From NCBI GenBank assembly GCA_963767835.1, contig CAVYFY010000019.1, positions 124,001 through 188,000 on the forward strand: 64,000 nucleotides of DNA, given 5' to 3'. Below are positions 18,778-29,340 of this stretch, piece by piece. Position 1 is the stretch's first letter. Each line of letters opens with the position of its first letter. The notes beneath the pieces are model-generated. The model did no database searches and was not told the origin of the DNA. It worked only from the letters and a program-made list of their open reading frames with translations. Source of the DNA: SIAQ01 sp963767835 (lineage in GTDB: Bacteria; Planctomycetota; Planctomycetia; Gemmatales; Gemmataceae). The translations under genes were made by a program, and so were the position numbers.

Positions 18778-19761
18778 ATGCTGATTCTCGGCGACGAAGG
18801 CCATTATCATGGCCGATTTCCCTGGATCACCGCGTCGCTCATCGTCATCAATGTCCTTGTTTACGTGGCCCAGGTCTTCCTCGGCGAGCCGTTCACGAAC
18901 GGCTTCAGCCTGGTGCCTGAAGAGATCGTCACCCTGAAGGATCTCCAGGGGACCAAGTATCACAAGGTGAAAGTCGATGTCGGCGGCTATCACGATCACA
19001 AGGGGCGCTACCATCCGAATTTCGAGACCAAGCACTTCCCCATCAAGCATTACACCGGCCCGTTCCCGATCTTTCTCACACTGTTCACGTCGATGTTCAT
19101 GCACGCCAACGTCTTTCACCTGATCGGCAACATGTGGTTCCTGTTGGTTTTTGGCCGCAATGTCGAATGCGCCATGAGCCACGGGCGATTCCTGGCGTTT
19201 TACCTGGCGTGCGGCGTGCTGGCGGGGATTGCGCATGTCGCCAGCGAGCCGCACTCGATCATCCCGTGCCTGGGGGCAAGCGGGGCGATCTCCGGCGTCA
19301 TGGCGGCGTACATCTCGATCCATCCGTTCAACAAGATCAAGATTTGGCTGGGCTTTTTCTTCGGCGTCATTGAAGTGCCCGCTCTCATCGTCATCGGCAT
19401 CTGGTTTCTCTTGCAATATCTGTCGGCCTTCCTCTCGCTGGACGACGATGGCTACAACGACGGCGTGGCGTATTGGGCGCACCTGGGTGGGTTTGCCGCG
19501 GGTTTCATCATCATCCGCGCGGTGGTCATTTATCTGCGCCGGCAACAAGCTCAAGGGGCGCTGGCTGAAGAGGAGCCGCTCGCGCCGCCGGACCCGGACG
19601 CTCTGCCGCCGGAGTCGGAGCTCGATCAAGTCGCGAATCCAATCGACGCGACCGCGATAAAAGCGGGAGCGCCCGATCCGTTTGCGACGTTTCTATCGGT
19701 ACAAGCGATCCGCGCCGTCCAAGAAAAAGATAAGCCGGCCCAGAGTTCAACCAACCCCTAA
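18778..19761 (+). CDS. Rhomboid-family intramembrane serine protease
   Basis: A 327-aa membrane protein starting at ATG 18778, with GGAG 7 bases upstream. It has an N-terminal hydrophobic helix (ITASLIVINVLVYVAQVFL), a large periplasmic loop rich in His and Lys, and a core with HANVFHLIGNMWFLLVFG, the catalytic serine motif GASGAISG and the catalytic His in YWAHLGGFAAGF. Rhomboids cleave substrates within the membrane. The C-terminal tail (Pro/Glu-rich) is cytoplasmic and of unknown role. It converges with the trypsin-like protease gene. Confidence 0.92.
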   Translation: MLILGDEGHYHGRFPWITASLIVINVLVYVAQVFLGEPFTNGFSLVPEEIVTLKDLQGTKYHKVKVDVGGYHDHKGRYHPNFETKHFPIKHYTGPFPIFLTLFTSMFMHANVFHLIGNMWFLLVFGRNVECAMSHGRFLAFYLACGVLAGIAHVASEPHSIIPCLGASGAISGVMAAYISIHPFNKIKIWLGFFFGVIEVPALIVIGIWFLLQYLSAFLSLDDDGYNDGVAYWAHLGGFAAGFIIIRAVVIYLRRQQAQGALAEEEPLAPPDPDALPPESELDQVANPIDATAIKAGAPDPFATFLSVQAIRAVQEKDKPAQSSTNP

Positions 19762-19782
19762 CCCCAAATCCCAAACCTCTGT

Positions 19783-22131
19783 TCATGGCGATTCCTGAAC
19801 GGTGACGTGAAACGCACCGAGCTTGCCGTTGGCCGAGATCACGCTGACGGAAAATGGCGTATTGGCCGTGGCGCGGTAGACGAGCTTGGCGCCGAGGCCT
19901 TGCTGAACCACGCCGGCCGGTGTAACCAGCTTGATGTACGGCTCAAAGCCCATTGCTTGAACGTGAATGGTGTACGTCTTGTTCGCTTGCATCATCGCGG
20001 GGCTTTGCAAATCCTGCTTGTAAGCGATCCTTTTCTTTTTAGCGTCGCTAAGGGTCGGATCGAAATTGGCGCCGGCGACAATGTTGCTTTTCTGGTCAAG
20101 GATGGTTTTCGGCTTGCCGTCGCTTTTGGGCTCGGGTTGCTTGTCCTGCGCGAGCTGAATATTGCTGCCGTTGCCGGCGTTGCGCTGGATGTCGATGTCG
20201 AGCGTGAAGCTGGCCTTGTCGGTGTCGCCGGCGTTGGTGATTTTCATTTTCGTGGATGAGATGTAGCCGCCGGGCTCATCGAAGCCGATGGTTCCGGTGA
20301 CGTTTCCTTCGAACATCTTGTAATCCGGGTTGTTGAATGTCAGCTTCCCGGTGACGGTGATGATCGCTTCATTGCGGTTATTGCGCTTGAGGAATCCCTC
20401 GTAGGTGCTCGTGAGCGCCAATGCGCCCTCGGCCGTTTTCTGCTTCGAGCGCTTGAGGATCGTGTAATTGGTCGGCCAGCTATCCATCGGCTGCTTGGTG
20501 CTGTTCGGCATCGGCACAATCCCCGCCTCGAACGCCATGCCGATCTGGAACTGCATCGCCAGGGTGGGTTCTTTCGATTCTTTCGGCGTTTTTGCGTCGA
20601 GCAAACGAGGCACCCGCTTCGTCAGCTTGTTCGTGGCGTCGAGCCCATAGGTGGTCGGAAGGTGCTGCACGAGATCGAGAATCGCCTTCGGTGTGGCAAG
20701 CTTATTTCCATCGGTGTTGCTGAGCGTGCCGTAAGCGGTTTTCATTAGCGGGCCGTCGGTATCCGTCCCCATGCTTTCGAGGATGTCCGCGGTGATATGA
20801 GCGGTGGTGGTGGTTTTCTTGATCGTCGTCGTGAAGGTGGCATTGAGGTTCACCGTGCGTTCTTTCGGGCTTTGCAGGTTGACGGTGAGATTGGCCGGCT
20901 TGAGGTCGTAGGGGGACGCGGGCGGCGGCGTCACGGTGGTGGCGACGCCCCATTGCCTCGAATTGTCCTTGAGCACGATCACCGGCTGCAGCCAGACGAC
21001 CTGCCCGGCGGGGACCGGCACGGGCAGGACGACATCCCCCATAGCAAGGGTCTTCTGAGGCACGAGCGGTTGCGTTTTGCGGTCGCCGTCCCCGGGAGAT
21101 TTTTCGGGCGGCGTGTAAGAATACGGACGATCCGGGCCGGGGGCGCCGGTCCAGACCTCGACACGGAATTCCTTGATGCGCCGGAGCGGATCGTTGAGCG
21201 GATACGTCACGGGCACCTTCGCGTCCTTGCCGTCCTGGACAACCTTGCCGATGGCGCCGTCACCGATCTTGCCGTCGAGAAATCGTTTGATGAGATCAGC
21301 GGGAGTTGCGAGGCGGGTCTTGTCGTCGCCGCCCGCGATGCCGACGACGGCGCCGCCGGCGGTGACAACGGGGCCTCCGGAGCTGGCGCGGTTGATGCCG
21401 GCGCCGATCTCGACCTCATCGAAGGTACCGGCTGGAGCTTTCTTGAGTCGGGCAATCGCCGTGGGAACGATGCTGAAATCCTTGCGCACCTTGGCTTCGC
21501 ACGGATAGCTGGCGACATGGACCGTTTGTGATTCCGCGACTTTCGCTGAATCCTCAAGCATCAAATAGGCCGGCAGATTGGGGCCCGTGATGCGCAATGC
21601 CACCAGGTCCAGCGTGCGATCGACGGCAAGCGGAATCGCCATCGCCGTGCTTTCATTCGGCGTACCGGGATAAAGAATCACCTCGATCTTGTTCGGCGGC
21701 GGCGCCGTCGCATCCAGCATGCCCAGAACGTGCGCATTGGTCACAACCACGCCGTCCTCGACGGCAATGAAGCCGGTCCCTTCGCACTTTTTACCCGTCG
21801 GCATCAGCGCCGAGATGAATACGGTCGCATCCTTGACCTTCTGCAATTCCCGGGACAACGGCGGCGGTCCTGTCTCCGGTACTGGTTCCTTCTTCTCCGG
21901 CGGCTTCCTTTCCGGTTCCGGTTGTTTCCTTGGCTCGGAATCGCTCTTCGGCTCGGGCGAAGCAGCTACGACCGGGGTATCGGCAGGTTTCTTACCGAAT
22001 AAGAACCACGCCCCCAATCCCGCCGTCCCGGCACACGTCACGACCAGGAATGCAGCGACGCCACCGAGAATGAGAATGAGCGAGTTGCCCTTCTTGGCTT
22101 GCGGTTTGTTTTTCTTCTTGAGATTAGCCAT
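19783..22131 (-). CDS. Membrane-anchored trypsin-like serine protease, 782 aa
   Basis: ATG 22131 (AGGA upstream) opens with a Lys-rich cytoplasmic tip and a single transmembrane helix (SLILILGGVAAFLVVTCAG), then a Pro/Glu/Lys linker. Residues about 100-300 form a trypsin-like domain with His in VVTNAHVLG, Asp in RTLDLVAL and Ser in RASSGGPVV (GNSGGP in classic members). The remaining 450 residues are beta-rich and include a segment with VHVQAMGFEPYIKLVTPAG, which resembles a PPC-type domain at the C-terminus. It is probably a periplasmic protease tethered to the inner membrane. No PDZ domain is visible. Substrates are unknown. Confidence 0.82.
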   Translation of the reverse strand: MANLKKKNKPQAKKGNSLILILGGVAAFLVVTCAGTAGLGAWFLFGKKPADTPVVAASPEPKSDSEPRKQPEPERKPPEKKEPVPETGPPPLSRELQKVKDATVFISALMPTGKKCEGTGFIAVEDGVVVTNAHVLGMLDATAPPPNKIEVILYPGTPNESTAMAIPLAVDRTLDLVALRITGPNLPAYLMLEDSAKVAESQTVHVASYPCEAKVRKDFSIVPTAIARLKKAPAGTFDEVEIGAGINRASSGGPVVTAGGAVVGIAGGDDKTRLATPADLIKRFLDGKIGDGAIGKVVQDGKDAKVPVTYPLNDPLRRIKEFRVEVWTGAPGPDRPYSYTPPEKSPGDGDRKTQPLVPQKTLAMGDVVLPVPVPAGQVVWLQPVIVLKDNSRQWGVATTVTPPPASPYDLKPANLTVNLQSPKERTVNLNATFTTTIKKTTTTAHITADILESMGTDTDGPLMKTAYGTLSNTDGNKLATPKAILDLVQHLPTTYGLDATNKLTKRVPRLLDAKTPKESKEPTLAMQFQIGMAFEAGIVPMPNSTKQPMDSWPTNYTILKRSKQKTAEGALALTSTYEGFLKRNNRNEAIITVTGKLTFNNPDYKMFEGNVTGTIGFDEPGGYISSTKMKITNAGDTDKASFTLDIDIQRNAGNGSNIQLAQDKQPEPKSDGKPKTILDQKSNIVAGANFDPTLSDAKKKRIAYKQDLQSPAMMQANKTYTIHVQAMGFEPYIKLVTPAGVVQQGLGAKLVYRATANTPFSVSVISANGKLGAFHVTVQESP

Positions 22132-22264
22132 GGATTTTCCTGTAAGTTGAGCGACCAAGCTTCCCCGGCTTTAGATTGCACCAACTGTCAAAAAGTTCAC
22201 TGATTGCCGACATTATGATAAACCGACGGGCCGCCGGCTGCAACCATTTTCGTAAGATATCGCC

Positions 22265-24171
22265 ATGTCACAAGCATCCGCGAACAGCGCAACGGGCATT
22301 CAATGGGACCTGCGCGATCTCTACATCGGCGTCGATGATCCGCATATCGAGCGCGACCTCGCCAAAGCACTCGGCGACGCCCAAGCCTTCGAGACAACCT
22401 ATCGCGGCAAGATCGCCACCTTGCAGCCGTCCCAGGCCGATTTTCTCCTGAGGGCGGTGCGCGAGTTGGAGGCGTTGTTCGAGAAAATGGATCGCCCCGC
22501 CGTTTTCGCGGGTCTCTTGCACGCCGGCAAGACCGACGACCCGAAGCATGGCGCCTTGCTGTCGCGCACTCAGGAACAGCGCACCGAGATCAACAAGCAC
22601 CTGATCTTCTTCGATCTCGAATGGGTCGCCGTCGCTCCGGAAATCGCCCAGGCGCTCAGCGCCAATCCAAGCCTGGCGAAGTATCGGCATTGGCTCGAAC
22701 AGAAGCGCGTCTGGAAGCCGTATTTCCTGAGCGAGCCGGAAGAGAAGATTCTCGATGCGAAATCGATGACCGGCAAAAGCGCGTTTGGCCGATTGTTTGA
22801 GGAAACTACCGCGAGCCTGACGTGCCCGTTCCGTGAGCCCGAAGCGCCAGCGAGGGACTCAGAATCGGTCGCCGGCAGTCCGGAGATTGTCCAAATCACT
22901 CGGCAAGGCAAGCCGGTCGCCGTCCTTCGGAGCGAATCGGAGCCTACTACCACGCAACTCAGCGTCCAGCAAATCCTCGCCAAGCTCTACGACGCCGACC
23001 GCACGGTGCGCAAGGCCGCCGCCGAGGGCTTGTCGCAAGGCTTGCAGGGGCAAACCCGGCTGCTCACGTTCATCTTCAACACGGTCGTCCTCGATCATCA
23101 GACCGATTGCCAGCTACGGAAATATCCCGATGTGATGGCCGCTCGCAATCTCGCCAATGAGATCGACGCCAAGGTCGTCGAGGCGTTGATGAGCGCGACC
23201 GAAAAGCACTACCCGCTCGTGCAGCGCTATTACCGCCTCAAGGGGAAGCTGCTCAAGATCGACAAGCTTTACGATTACGACCGCTACGCCCCGCTCTCGG
23301 GTGAAATGCCGGCGTGCGATTGGCCGACCGCCCGCGCTATCGTGCAGGAAAGCTACGACGCCTTCAGCAAGGACGCCGGCAGCATCGTCCGCACCTTCTT
23401 CGAGAAGCGCTGGATCGATGCCGAATTGCGCCCGGCAAGCGCGGCGGCGCCTTCTCGTCCAGCGCGGTGCCGAGCGTCCATCCGTACATCCTGATGAATT
23501 TCACCGAACGGCTGCGCGACGTGATGACGCTCGCCCACGAACTCGGCCACGGCGTCCATCAATATCTCTCGCGCGGCCAGGGCTATTTGCAATGCGACAC
23601 GCCGCTCACCACCGCGGAGATGGCGTCGGTCTTCGGTGAGATGCTAACGTTCCGCCGCTTGCTGGAACGCTACCCGCAGCAACGACTGGCAATGCTGTGC
23701 GGCAAAATCGAGGACGCCTTCGCAACGGTGTTCCGCCAGGTGGTGCTGACGCGCTTCGAGCAAAGCCTGCACGCCGAGCGCAACAGCAAGGGCGAACTGA
23801 GCCCGCCCGCGCTCAACGACCTGTGGATGCGCGCCAACCAGGCGATGTTCGGCGATGTCGTCGAATTCACGCCCGGCTACGCGAGCTGGTGGTCCTACAT
23901 CGGCCATTTCATCCGCAGCCCGTTCTACTGCTATGCCTACAGCTTCGGCGAATTGCTCGTCCTGGCCCTCTACCAGAAATACGAGCAGGAGGGGCCAGCG
24001 TTCGTGCCGAAGTATCTGCAACTCCTCTCCTCCGGCGGCTCGGACGCCCCGCACATCCTGCTCGCCAAGCTTGGCGTCGATGTCACCGACCCGAACTTCT
24101 GGGAACTCGGCCTGCGTTTGCTGGGCGAGATGGTCGCGGATGCGGAAAAGCTGGCGGGCGTGGCAATTTAG
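22265..24171 (+). CDS. pepF: M3 family oligoendopeptidase F, one frameshift
   Basis: A zinc peptidase of about 635 aa cutting short peptides in the cytoplasm. The zinc site HELGHGVHQYLS is followed by TTAEMASVFGEML (third ligand Glu), and FTPGYASWWSYIGHFIRSPFYCYAYSFGELL is the M3B C-terminal block. The frame breaks near 23433: ELRP reads in the first frame and GKRGGAFSS in another. Adding one C to a CCC run rejoins them. Residues about 187-232 are an extra segment not expected in the family, including REPEAPARDSESVAGS, encoded by a repeat-like sequence. No clear Shine-Dalgarno site precedes ATG 22265. Confidence 0.88.
22826..22965. repeat. Repeat-derived insertion inside pepF
   Basis: The segment contains GAGCCCGAAGCGCCAGCGA, which from memory is part of a very common dispersed repeat in planctomycete genomes (its other frame reads SPKRQRG). 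It interrupts the region between LTCPF and LSVQQILAKLYDADRTV, where family members are shorter. Confidence 0.6.
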
Positions 24172-24268
24172 GCCAATCGTGCGCTCGACGCCAAGAGTGC
24201 AACGAATTCTCGGCGACGATCCACTTTTGGTCCAATGTCTTACGCCGATTCGTTGCACGCACACACCG

Positions 24269-24381
24269 AAAGGCCTCACGCAAAGGCGCAAAGGCGCTAA
24301 GAGGGGAATTGAAATAATATCTGTACCAGCGCAATCTGCGGCTTGTTTTCTTTGCGGCTTTGCGCCTTTGCGTGAGGCCTT
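24269..24381. repeat. Palindrome of CTCACGCAAAGGCGCAAAGG units
   Basis: AAGGCCTCACGCAAAGGCGC on the left and CTTTGCGCCTTTGCGTGAGG on the right form a long imperfect hairpin between pepF and the first TPR gene. A related half-site (CTTTGCGCCTTCGCGCCTTTG) occurs near 27973, upstream of the second TPR gene. Confidence 0.85.
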
Positions 24382-24488
24382 GAGTACCGAACTGCGGAAT
24401 CCAAATCCCAAAAATCTTCGGCTTGCAATCCGCGTGAACGGGGCTTATCGTTCCGGGCGGTTTGATCCTCTCGCCCGGAGATTTCGCG

Positions 24489-27136
24489 ATGAAGCCGATT
24501 CTGCAAACCGCGTTGCTTGCCGCCTTTACCCTTGCTGCCGCTCTGCCCGCCGCCGCTCAGGAAAAATCGTGGGTCGGCGAAACGGTGGTGCCGATCAAGC
24601 CGCTGGAAAAAATCCAGTTCGGCGACTGGGTCGGCGATGATCAGGTCTATTTCCCCCTTGGCGATGTGCTGCTTTTCCATGTTCGCGCCGAACGCGATGG
24701 CTGGCTGCGCATCCATGACGGCCATCGCGAGGGCTGGGTGGACAAGGCCGATTTCCTACTGCAGCGCGAAGCAACGGCACACTTTGGCCGCCTCGTCCAG
24801 GCAAATCCGCGCGATGCGTTTGCGCTGTATATGCGCGGCATGTGCCGGGTTAACGACAACGATCTGGATAATGCCATCAAGGATTTTGACAAGTGCGTCC
24901 GGCTGAGTGCCACCCCTTGGATGGCCCTTGCGGCACGCGGCAACGTGTGGGGCGTCAAGACGGATTTCGACAAGGCGCTTGCCGATTGCAACGAAGCGAT
25001 CCGGCTCAACCCGAAGTATGCACGTGCGTACGAAACTCGGGGCCAGGCATGGTCGGGTAAGAATGAGCATGACAAGGCCATCGCGGATTGTAACGAGGCA
25101 ATCCGCCTGGGTCCGAACGATGCGATCACCTACCTCGTACGCGGCGACGTATGGATGGCCAAAATGGATTTCGATAAGGCCATCGTGGATTACACCGAAG
25201 CCATCCGCCTGGACCCGAAGGATGCGAGCACCTGCGTTGATCGCGCCCGCGCTTGGATCGGCAAGGCGGATCTCGATAAGGCACTCGCCGACTTCGACGC
25301 CGCCATCCGCCTTAATGCGAAAGACGCGTCGGTCTATTTGGCCCGCGGGGGCGTCTGGATTGCCAAGGGGGACCTGGATAAAGCGATTGCCGATTACAAC
25401 GAGGCAATCCGTCTGGACCCAAAGGATGCGAACGCCTACGTCGGGCGCGCCGGCGCTTGGGTCGGCAAAGCGGATTTTGACAAGGCCCTCGGCGACTTCG
25501 ATGCGGCCATCCGCATGGATGCAAAAAACGTGTCCGCCTATATGGGCCGCGGGGCTGTCTGCATTGCCAAGAAGAATTTCGATCAAGCGATTGCCGATTG
25601 CACCGAGGCGATCCGCATCGAGCCGAGTTCCGCAGGCGCTTACGTCAACCGCGCCATGGCGTGGTACCAGAATTGTCAAGATGACAAGGCGATCGCCGAT
25701 CTCACTGACGCGATCCGCCTTGAGCCGAATCTCGCGGTCGCGTTTTGCAATCGCGGCCTCTCCTGGATGGAAAAGAAAAACCACGAGAAGGCCATCGCCG
25801 ACTTCAGCGAGGCGATCCGGCTGGAGCCGAGTTTCTCGAAAGCCTATTTCAAACGCGGATTAGAATGGCTTGAAACCAGGGCCTGCGACAAGGCGATCGC
25901 CGACTTCACCGAGTACATCCGCCTCGATTCCGCCGGCCCGCAGCGCGCCGTTCGCGGTAGCATGCTACCAAGCCAGGATCCCGCCATATATGCCTGGTTT
26001 CACTTCGAAGTCGGTGATCCAGGATTCACCTGCGTGGATGCCTACAACAATCGCGGCCTGGCCCGGCTTTACAGCAACGAAATCGACAAGGCAATGGCGG
26101 ACTTCAATGAGGCAATCCGCCGCGATCCGAAATATGCACCGGCCCATCACAATCTAGGGCTCACCTGGCAAGCCAAGAAGGAACTCGGCAAGGCACTCGC
26201 CGAGTTCACGGAAGCGGTCCGGCTCGAACCGAAGCTCACTTACGCCTACGGATCTCGCGGTTCCCTGTATCTCGGCACGAGCGAATACGAGAAGGCAGTC
26301 GCCGACTTCAGCGAAGCTATCCGCCTCGATCCCAAATCCGCGAAGGGCTATTTCGGCCGCGGCTTGGCTTGGTGGCGCAAAAATGAGTGCAACAAGGCGA
26401 TTGCGGATTTCAACGAAGTGGTCCGCCTCGATCCGAAATGCGCCGCGGGCTATCACGCTCGCGGCGATGCCTGGCAGGGAATGGGCGAATGTCAAAAGGC
26501 GATTGAAGATTACAACGAGGCGATCCAGCTCGACCCCAAAGCCGGCAACGCCTACACCGGGCGCGGGCTCGCCTGGTATCGCAGAAAAAACTTTGACAAG
26601 GCGATCGCTGATTTCAATGACGCACTCCGAATCGAGCCGAACAGTGTGGAGGCCTATGTCGGCCGTGGCTTGGCGTGGTCCGAACGAAAAGAGCATGACA
26701 AAGCGATTGCCGATTACAACGAAGCACTCCGTTGCGATCCTCGGAACACGATGGCCCTATATGACCGTGCTCTTGCCTGGCAAGGAAAGAGAGATTTCGA
26801 GAAGGCCATCGCCGATTATGACCGGGTCATCCAAATCGATCCGAAACACGCCAATGCATACAATTCGCGAGCGTGGTTGTGGGCGACCTGGCCCGACGCC
26901 AAGTTCCGCGACGGCGAGAAGGCAGTCGAATCAGCCAAGAAAGCGTTAGACCTCGAGCCAAAGAGCACGCAGCCCACATGGACACGCTCGCCGCCGCGTA
27001 CGCCGAGAGCGGCAATTTCGCCGAAGCGGTGCGTTGGCAAGAAAAGGCGTTGGAGAATCCGCACGTCGAGAACAACGCCGACGTCCGCCGCCGATTGGAA
27101 CTTTACCGCGACAACAAGCCGTACCGGCAGGAGTGA
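24489..27136 (+). CDS. Secreted SH3-like/TPR-array protein 1, one frameshift
   Basis: The signal peptide (MKPILQTALLAAFTLAAALP, cut after AAAQ) is followed by an SH3-like domain of about 60 residues (FGDWVGDDQVYFPLG to GWVDKADFLL), then about 20 TPR units of about 34 residues such as DFDKAIVDYTEAIRLDPKDA. The protein is about 882 aa and probably a periplasmic scaffold. In the last part the frame changes near 26972: LDLEPKSTQP reads in one frame and HMDTLAAAYAESGNFAEAV in the other, ending PYRQE at 27136. One missing C in a C run explains it. The upstream region and first 150 residues are nearly duplicated at 28105. Confidence 0.85.
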
Positions 27137-27202
27137 TGCCGCCGCACCGGCGTCACTGGCGAAAATCTCGCATTTTTTTTATCGACATGGTAAGATACCG
27201 TC

Positions 27203-27478
27203 ATGAGCACGACCATCAGCGAATCCGACATCCTCAACGATATGGTCTCTCCCGACGTGCAAGACTTTCCGCCGGAAGCGGCCCAGGCCCTGCTTTCTTT
27301 GCGTTTCACGGGCAGGGCTGTGGAACGCATGAATGAGCTGGCCGAGAAAAATCGTCTCGATGCCATTTCCCCAGGCGAGAAGGAGGAAATGGCCAAATTC
27401 ATGCGCGTCGGCAATCTGTTGAGCTTTCTGAAAGCCAAGGCGCGCCTGTCGCTTTCCAAACATGATGCCACGCCATGA
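27203..27478 (+). CDS. Small helical protein paired with HNH gene, 91 aa
   Basis: I do not recognise a named family. The protein is helical and acidic at the start (SESDILNDMV, FPPEAAQALLSLRF) and has EEMAKFMRVGNLLSFLKAKARLSL near the C-terminus, the look of small partner proteins that precede HNH or toxin genes. Its TGA overlaps the ATG of the HNH gene in ATGA, so the two are translationally coupled. No strong Shine-Dalgarno site precedes ATG 27203. The pair lies between two TPR paralogues. Confidence 0.7.
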   Translation: MSTTISESDILNDMVSPDVQDFPPEAAQALLSLRFTGRAVERMNELAEKNRLDAISPGEKEEMAKFMRVGNLLSFLKAKARLSLSKHDATP

Positions 27479-27875
27479 ACGAGTCATTGCGGCAATTCGT
27501 TCGCGATCGCGCGGCCAACCGCTGCGAATATTGCCGACTCTCGCAAGAACATCACGATTTGCCCTTCCAGGTCGAGCACGTCATCGCCAAAAAGCACAAG
27601 GGCGATGACGACGGTGAGAACCTGGCGCTTTCCTGTTACAATTGCAACGCCTTCAAAGGTCCGAACATCGCGGGCCTTGATCCCCTTTCGCAGCAATTGA
27701 CGCGATTGTTCCACCCGCGCAAGGATCAATGGGCCGATCATTCTCCTGGCTCGGTCCGGAGCTCGTTGGCTTGACCGACGTGGGCCGAACGACAATCGAA
27801 GTGCTGCGAATCAACCAAGACGAGAATCTGGCGTTGCGGCGTTTGCTGACGTTGGCGGGGGTGAATCTTACGTGA
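27475..27875 (+). CDS. HNH endonuclease domain protein, one frameshift
   Basis: The 133-aa protein has an HNH/zinc-binding core: CEYCRLSQEHHDLPFQVEHVI, then a His/Lys stretch, NLALSCYNCNAFKG. The two CxxC pairs and the EHVI/His/Asn residues match HNH nucleases. The frame breaks at 27740-27743: ARKDQWADH is followed in another frame by SWLGPELVGLTDVGRTTIEV and ends NLALRRLLTLAGVNLT at 27875. Restoring one T to give TTT repairs it and adds a typical C-terminus. It starts in an ATGA overlap with the gene before. The role may be defence or addiction, but this is inference. Confidence 0.82.
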
Positions 27876-28104
27876 GGGCTTGAAAGACATCAGTATTTCT
27901 GAAGTCCGACTCCAAGCTTGCAAGGATTCACTTCAAGGTCCGCAGGAGTTTGCCAACCGATGCGTTTTACCGTCTTTGCGCCTTCGCGCCTTTGCCCAAG
28001 GTCTTGAATGCCAATCTGGGACGCACCTTTTTTTCGGCTTGCAATCCGCGTGAACGGTGCTTATCGTTCCGGGCGCTTCGATCCTCTCGCCCGGAGATTT
28101 CGCC

Positions 28105-28930
28105 ATGAAGCCGATTTTGCAAACCGCGTTGCTTGCCGCCTTTACCCTTGCTGCCGCCCTTCCCGCCGCCGCTCAGGAAAAATCGTGGACCGGCGAAACG
28201 GTGGTGCCGATCAAGCCGCTGGAGAAAATCCAGTTCGGCGACTGGGTCGGCGATGAGCAGGTCTATTTCCCGCTTGGCGAAGTGTTCAGCTTCCGCGTTC
28301 GGGCCGAGCGCGACGGCTGGCTGCGCATTCACGACGGCTGGGTGGACAAGGCCGATTTCCTACTGCAGCGCGAAGCAACTGCATATTTCAATCGCCGCGT
28401 CCAGGAAAATCCGCGCGATGCGTTCGCGCTGTACGTGCGCGGCATGTGCCGGGTTAACGACAACGACCTGGATAATGCCATCAAGGATTTTGATAAGTGC
28501 GTCCGGCTCGGTTCCGCTGCTTGGATCGCCCTTACGGCACGCGGCAACGTGTGGGGCGCCAAGATGGATTTCGACAAGGCGATTGCCGATTGCAACGAAG
28601 CAATCCGGCTCAACCCGAAGTATGCACGAGCGTACGAAACTCGGGCCGCAATTTGCCGAGATGTATTATGATCGCGGCCGGGCGTGGAGCGACAAAGGGA
28701 ATTATGACAAGGTGATTGCCGATTTCAACGAGGCCATCCGCCTCGAGCCGAAAAACGCGCTCCCCTACAACGATCGCGGCCTGGCCTGGCTCCGCCAGAA
28801 GGAGTTCGATAAGGCGCTTGCCGATTTCAGCGAGGCCATCCGCCTCGAGAATCCGCACATCGAGAACAAGGCCGATGTTCGCCGCCGGCTTGAACTCTAT
28901 CGCGACAAGAAGCCGTACCGGCAGGAGTGA
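28105..28930 (+). CDS. SH3-like/TPR protein 2, collapsed paralogue, one frameshift
   Basis: Promoter-side sequence, signal peptide and SH3-like domain are nearly identical to TPR protein 1 (MKPILQTALLAAFTLAAALP, FGDWVGDEQVYFPLG). Only three or four TPR units remain, and the protein then joins directly to the same C-terminal tail (ADVRRRLELYRDKKPYRQE). Length is about 275 aa. A three-residue deletion (HRE) is present in the SH3-like domain. The frame changes near 28645 (YETR, then GPQFAEMYYDRGRAW), equal to one extra base or two missing. It looks like an internal deletion of an ancestral array. Confidence 0.8.
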
Positions 28931-29010
28931 CCGTATCGCGATTGTGGCCGTTAATTCCGATTGCTCGGCAAGAGTAGCTGATGCGGAGAATCTGGCGGTC
29001 ACTGGCACGG

Positions 29011-29340
29011 TTAACCCGCGGGCAGATCCCGGCGTTGCAGCGGCCGCTGGCCCGGGCGGCGAACGCGAAGAATGCGTGCCTCGGTGTCGGTGAATTCAAA
29101 GATGATGCGATAGTAACGGCCTTTCCTGGTCTTGAAGATCGCGGATCGGATATCGCTTTTCAGCTGTGCCGATTCTTCCGCGACAGCGAAGCTTTCCGGA
29201 TCGTTGGCAATCCGTGTTGCCGCTGACCAAAATGCGCGATACCACGCAACGGCGCCGCGCGGAGATCGGCGGTGAAGCCAGCGGTAGATGCGATTGAGAT
29301 CGTCGCGGGCGCGTTGAATGATCTTGACGTCGCGGGTCAT
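29011..29340 (-). CDS. RelE/ParE-family toxin
   Basis: A 109-aa basic protein with the ParE/RelE fold: ARDDLNRIYRWLHRRSPRGAVAWYRAFW, then DIRSAIFKTRKGRYYRIIFEF and ARILRVRRPGQ. Members of this family act on gyrase or cleave ribosome-bound mRNA; which applies here cannot be told. Its ATG overlaps the stop of the upstream antitoxin gene by four bases, antitoxin first. The pair lies between TPR gene 2 and a TPR remnant. Confidence 0.88.
   Translation of the reverse strand: MTRDVKIIQRARDDLNRIYRWLHRRSPRGAVAWYRAFWSAATRIANDPESFAVAEESAQLKSDIRSAIFKTRKGRYYRIIFEFTDTEARILRVRRPGQRPLQRRDLPAG

Noticed and set aside
24800..27000. Regularly spaced DNA repeats as a possible CRISPR array
   Set aside because: The period is 102 bases in an open TPR frame; units diverge and there are no spacers. 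The repeats of 40972-47000 are likewise protein-coding.
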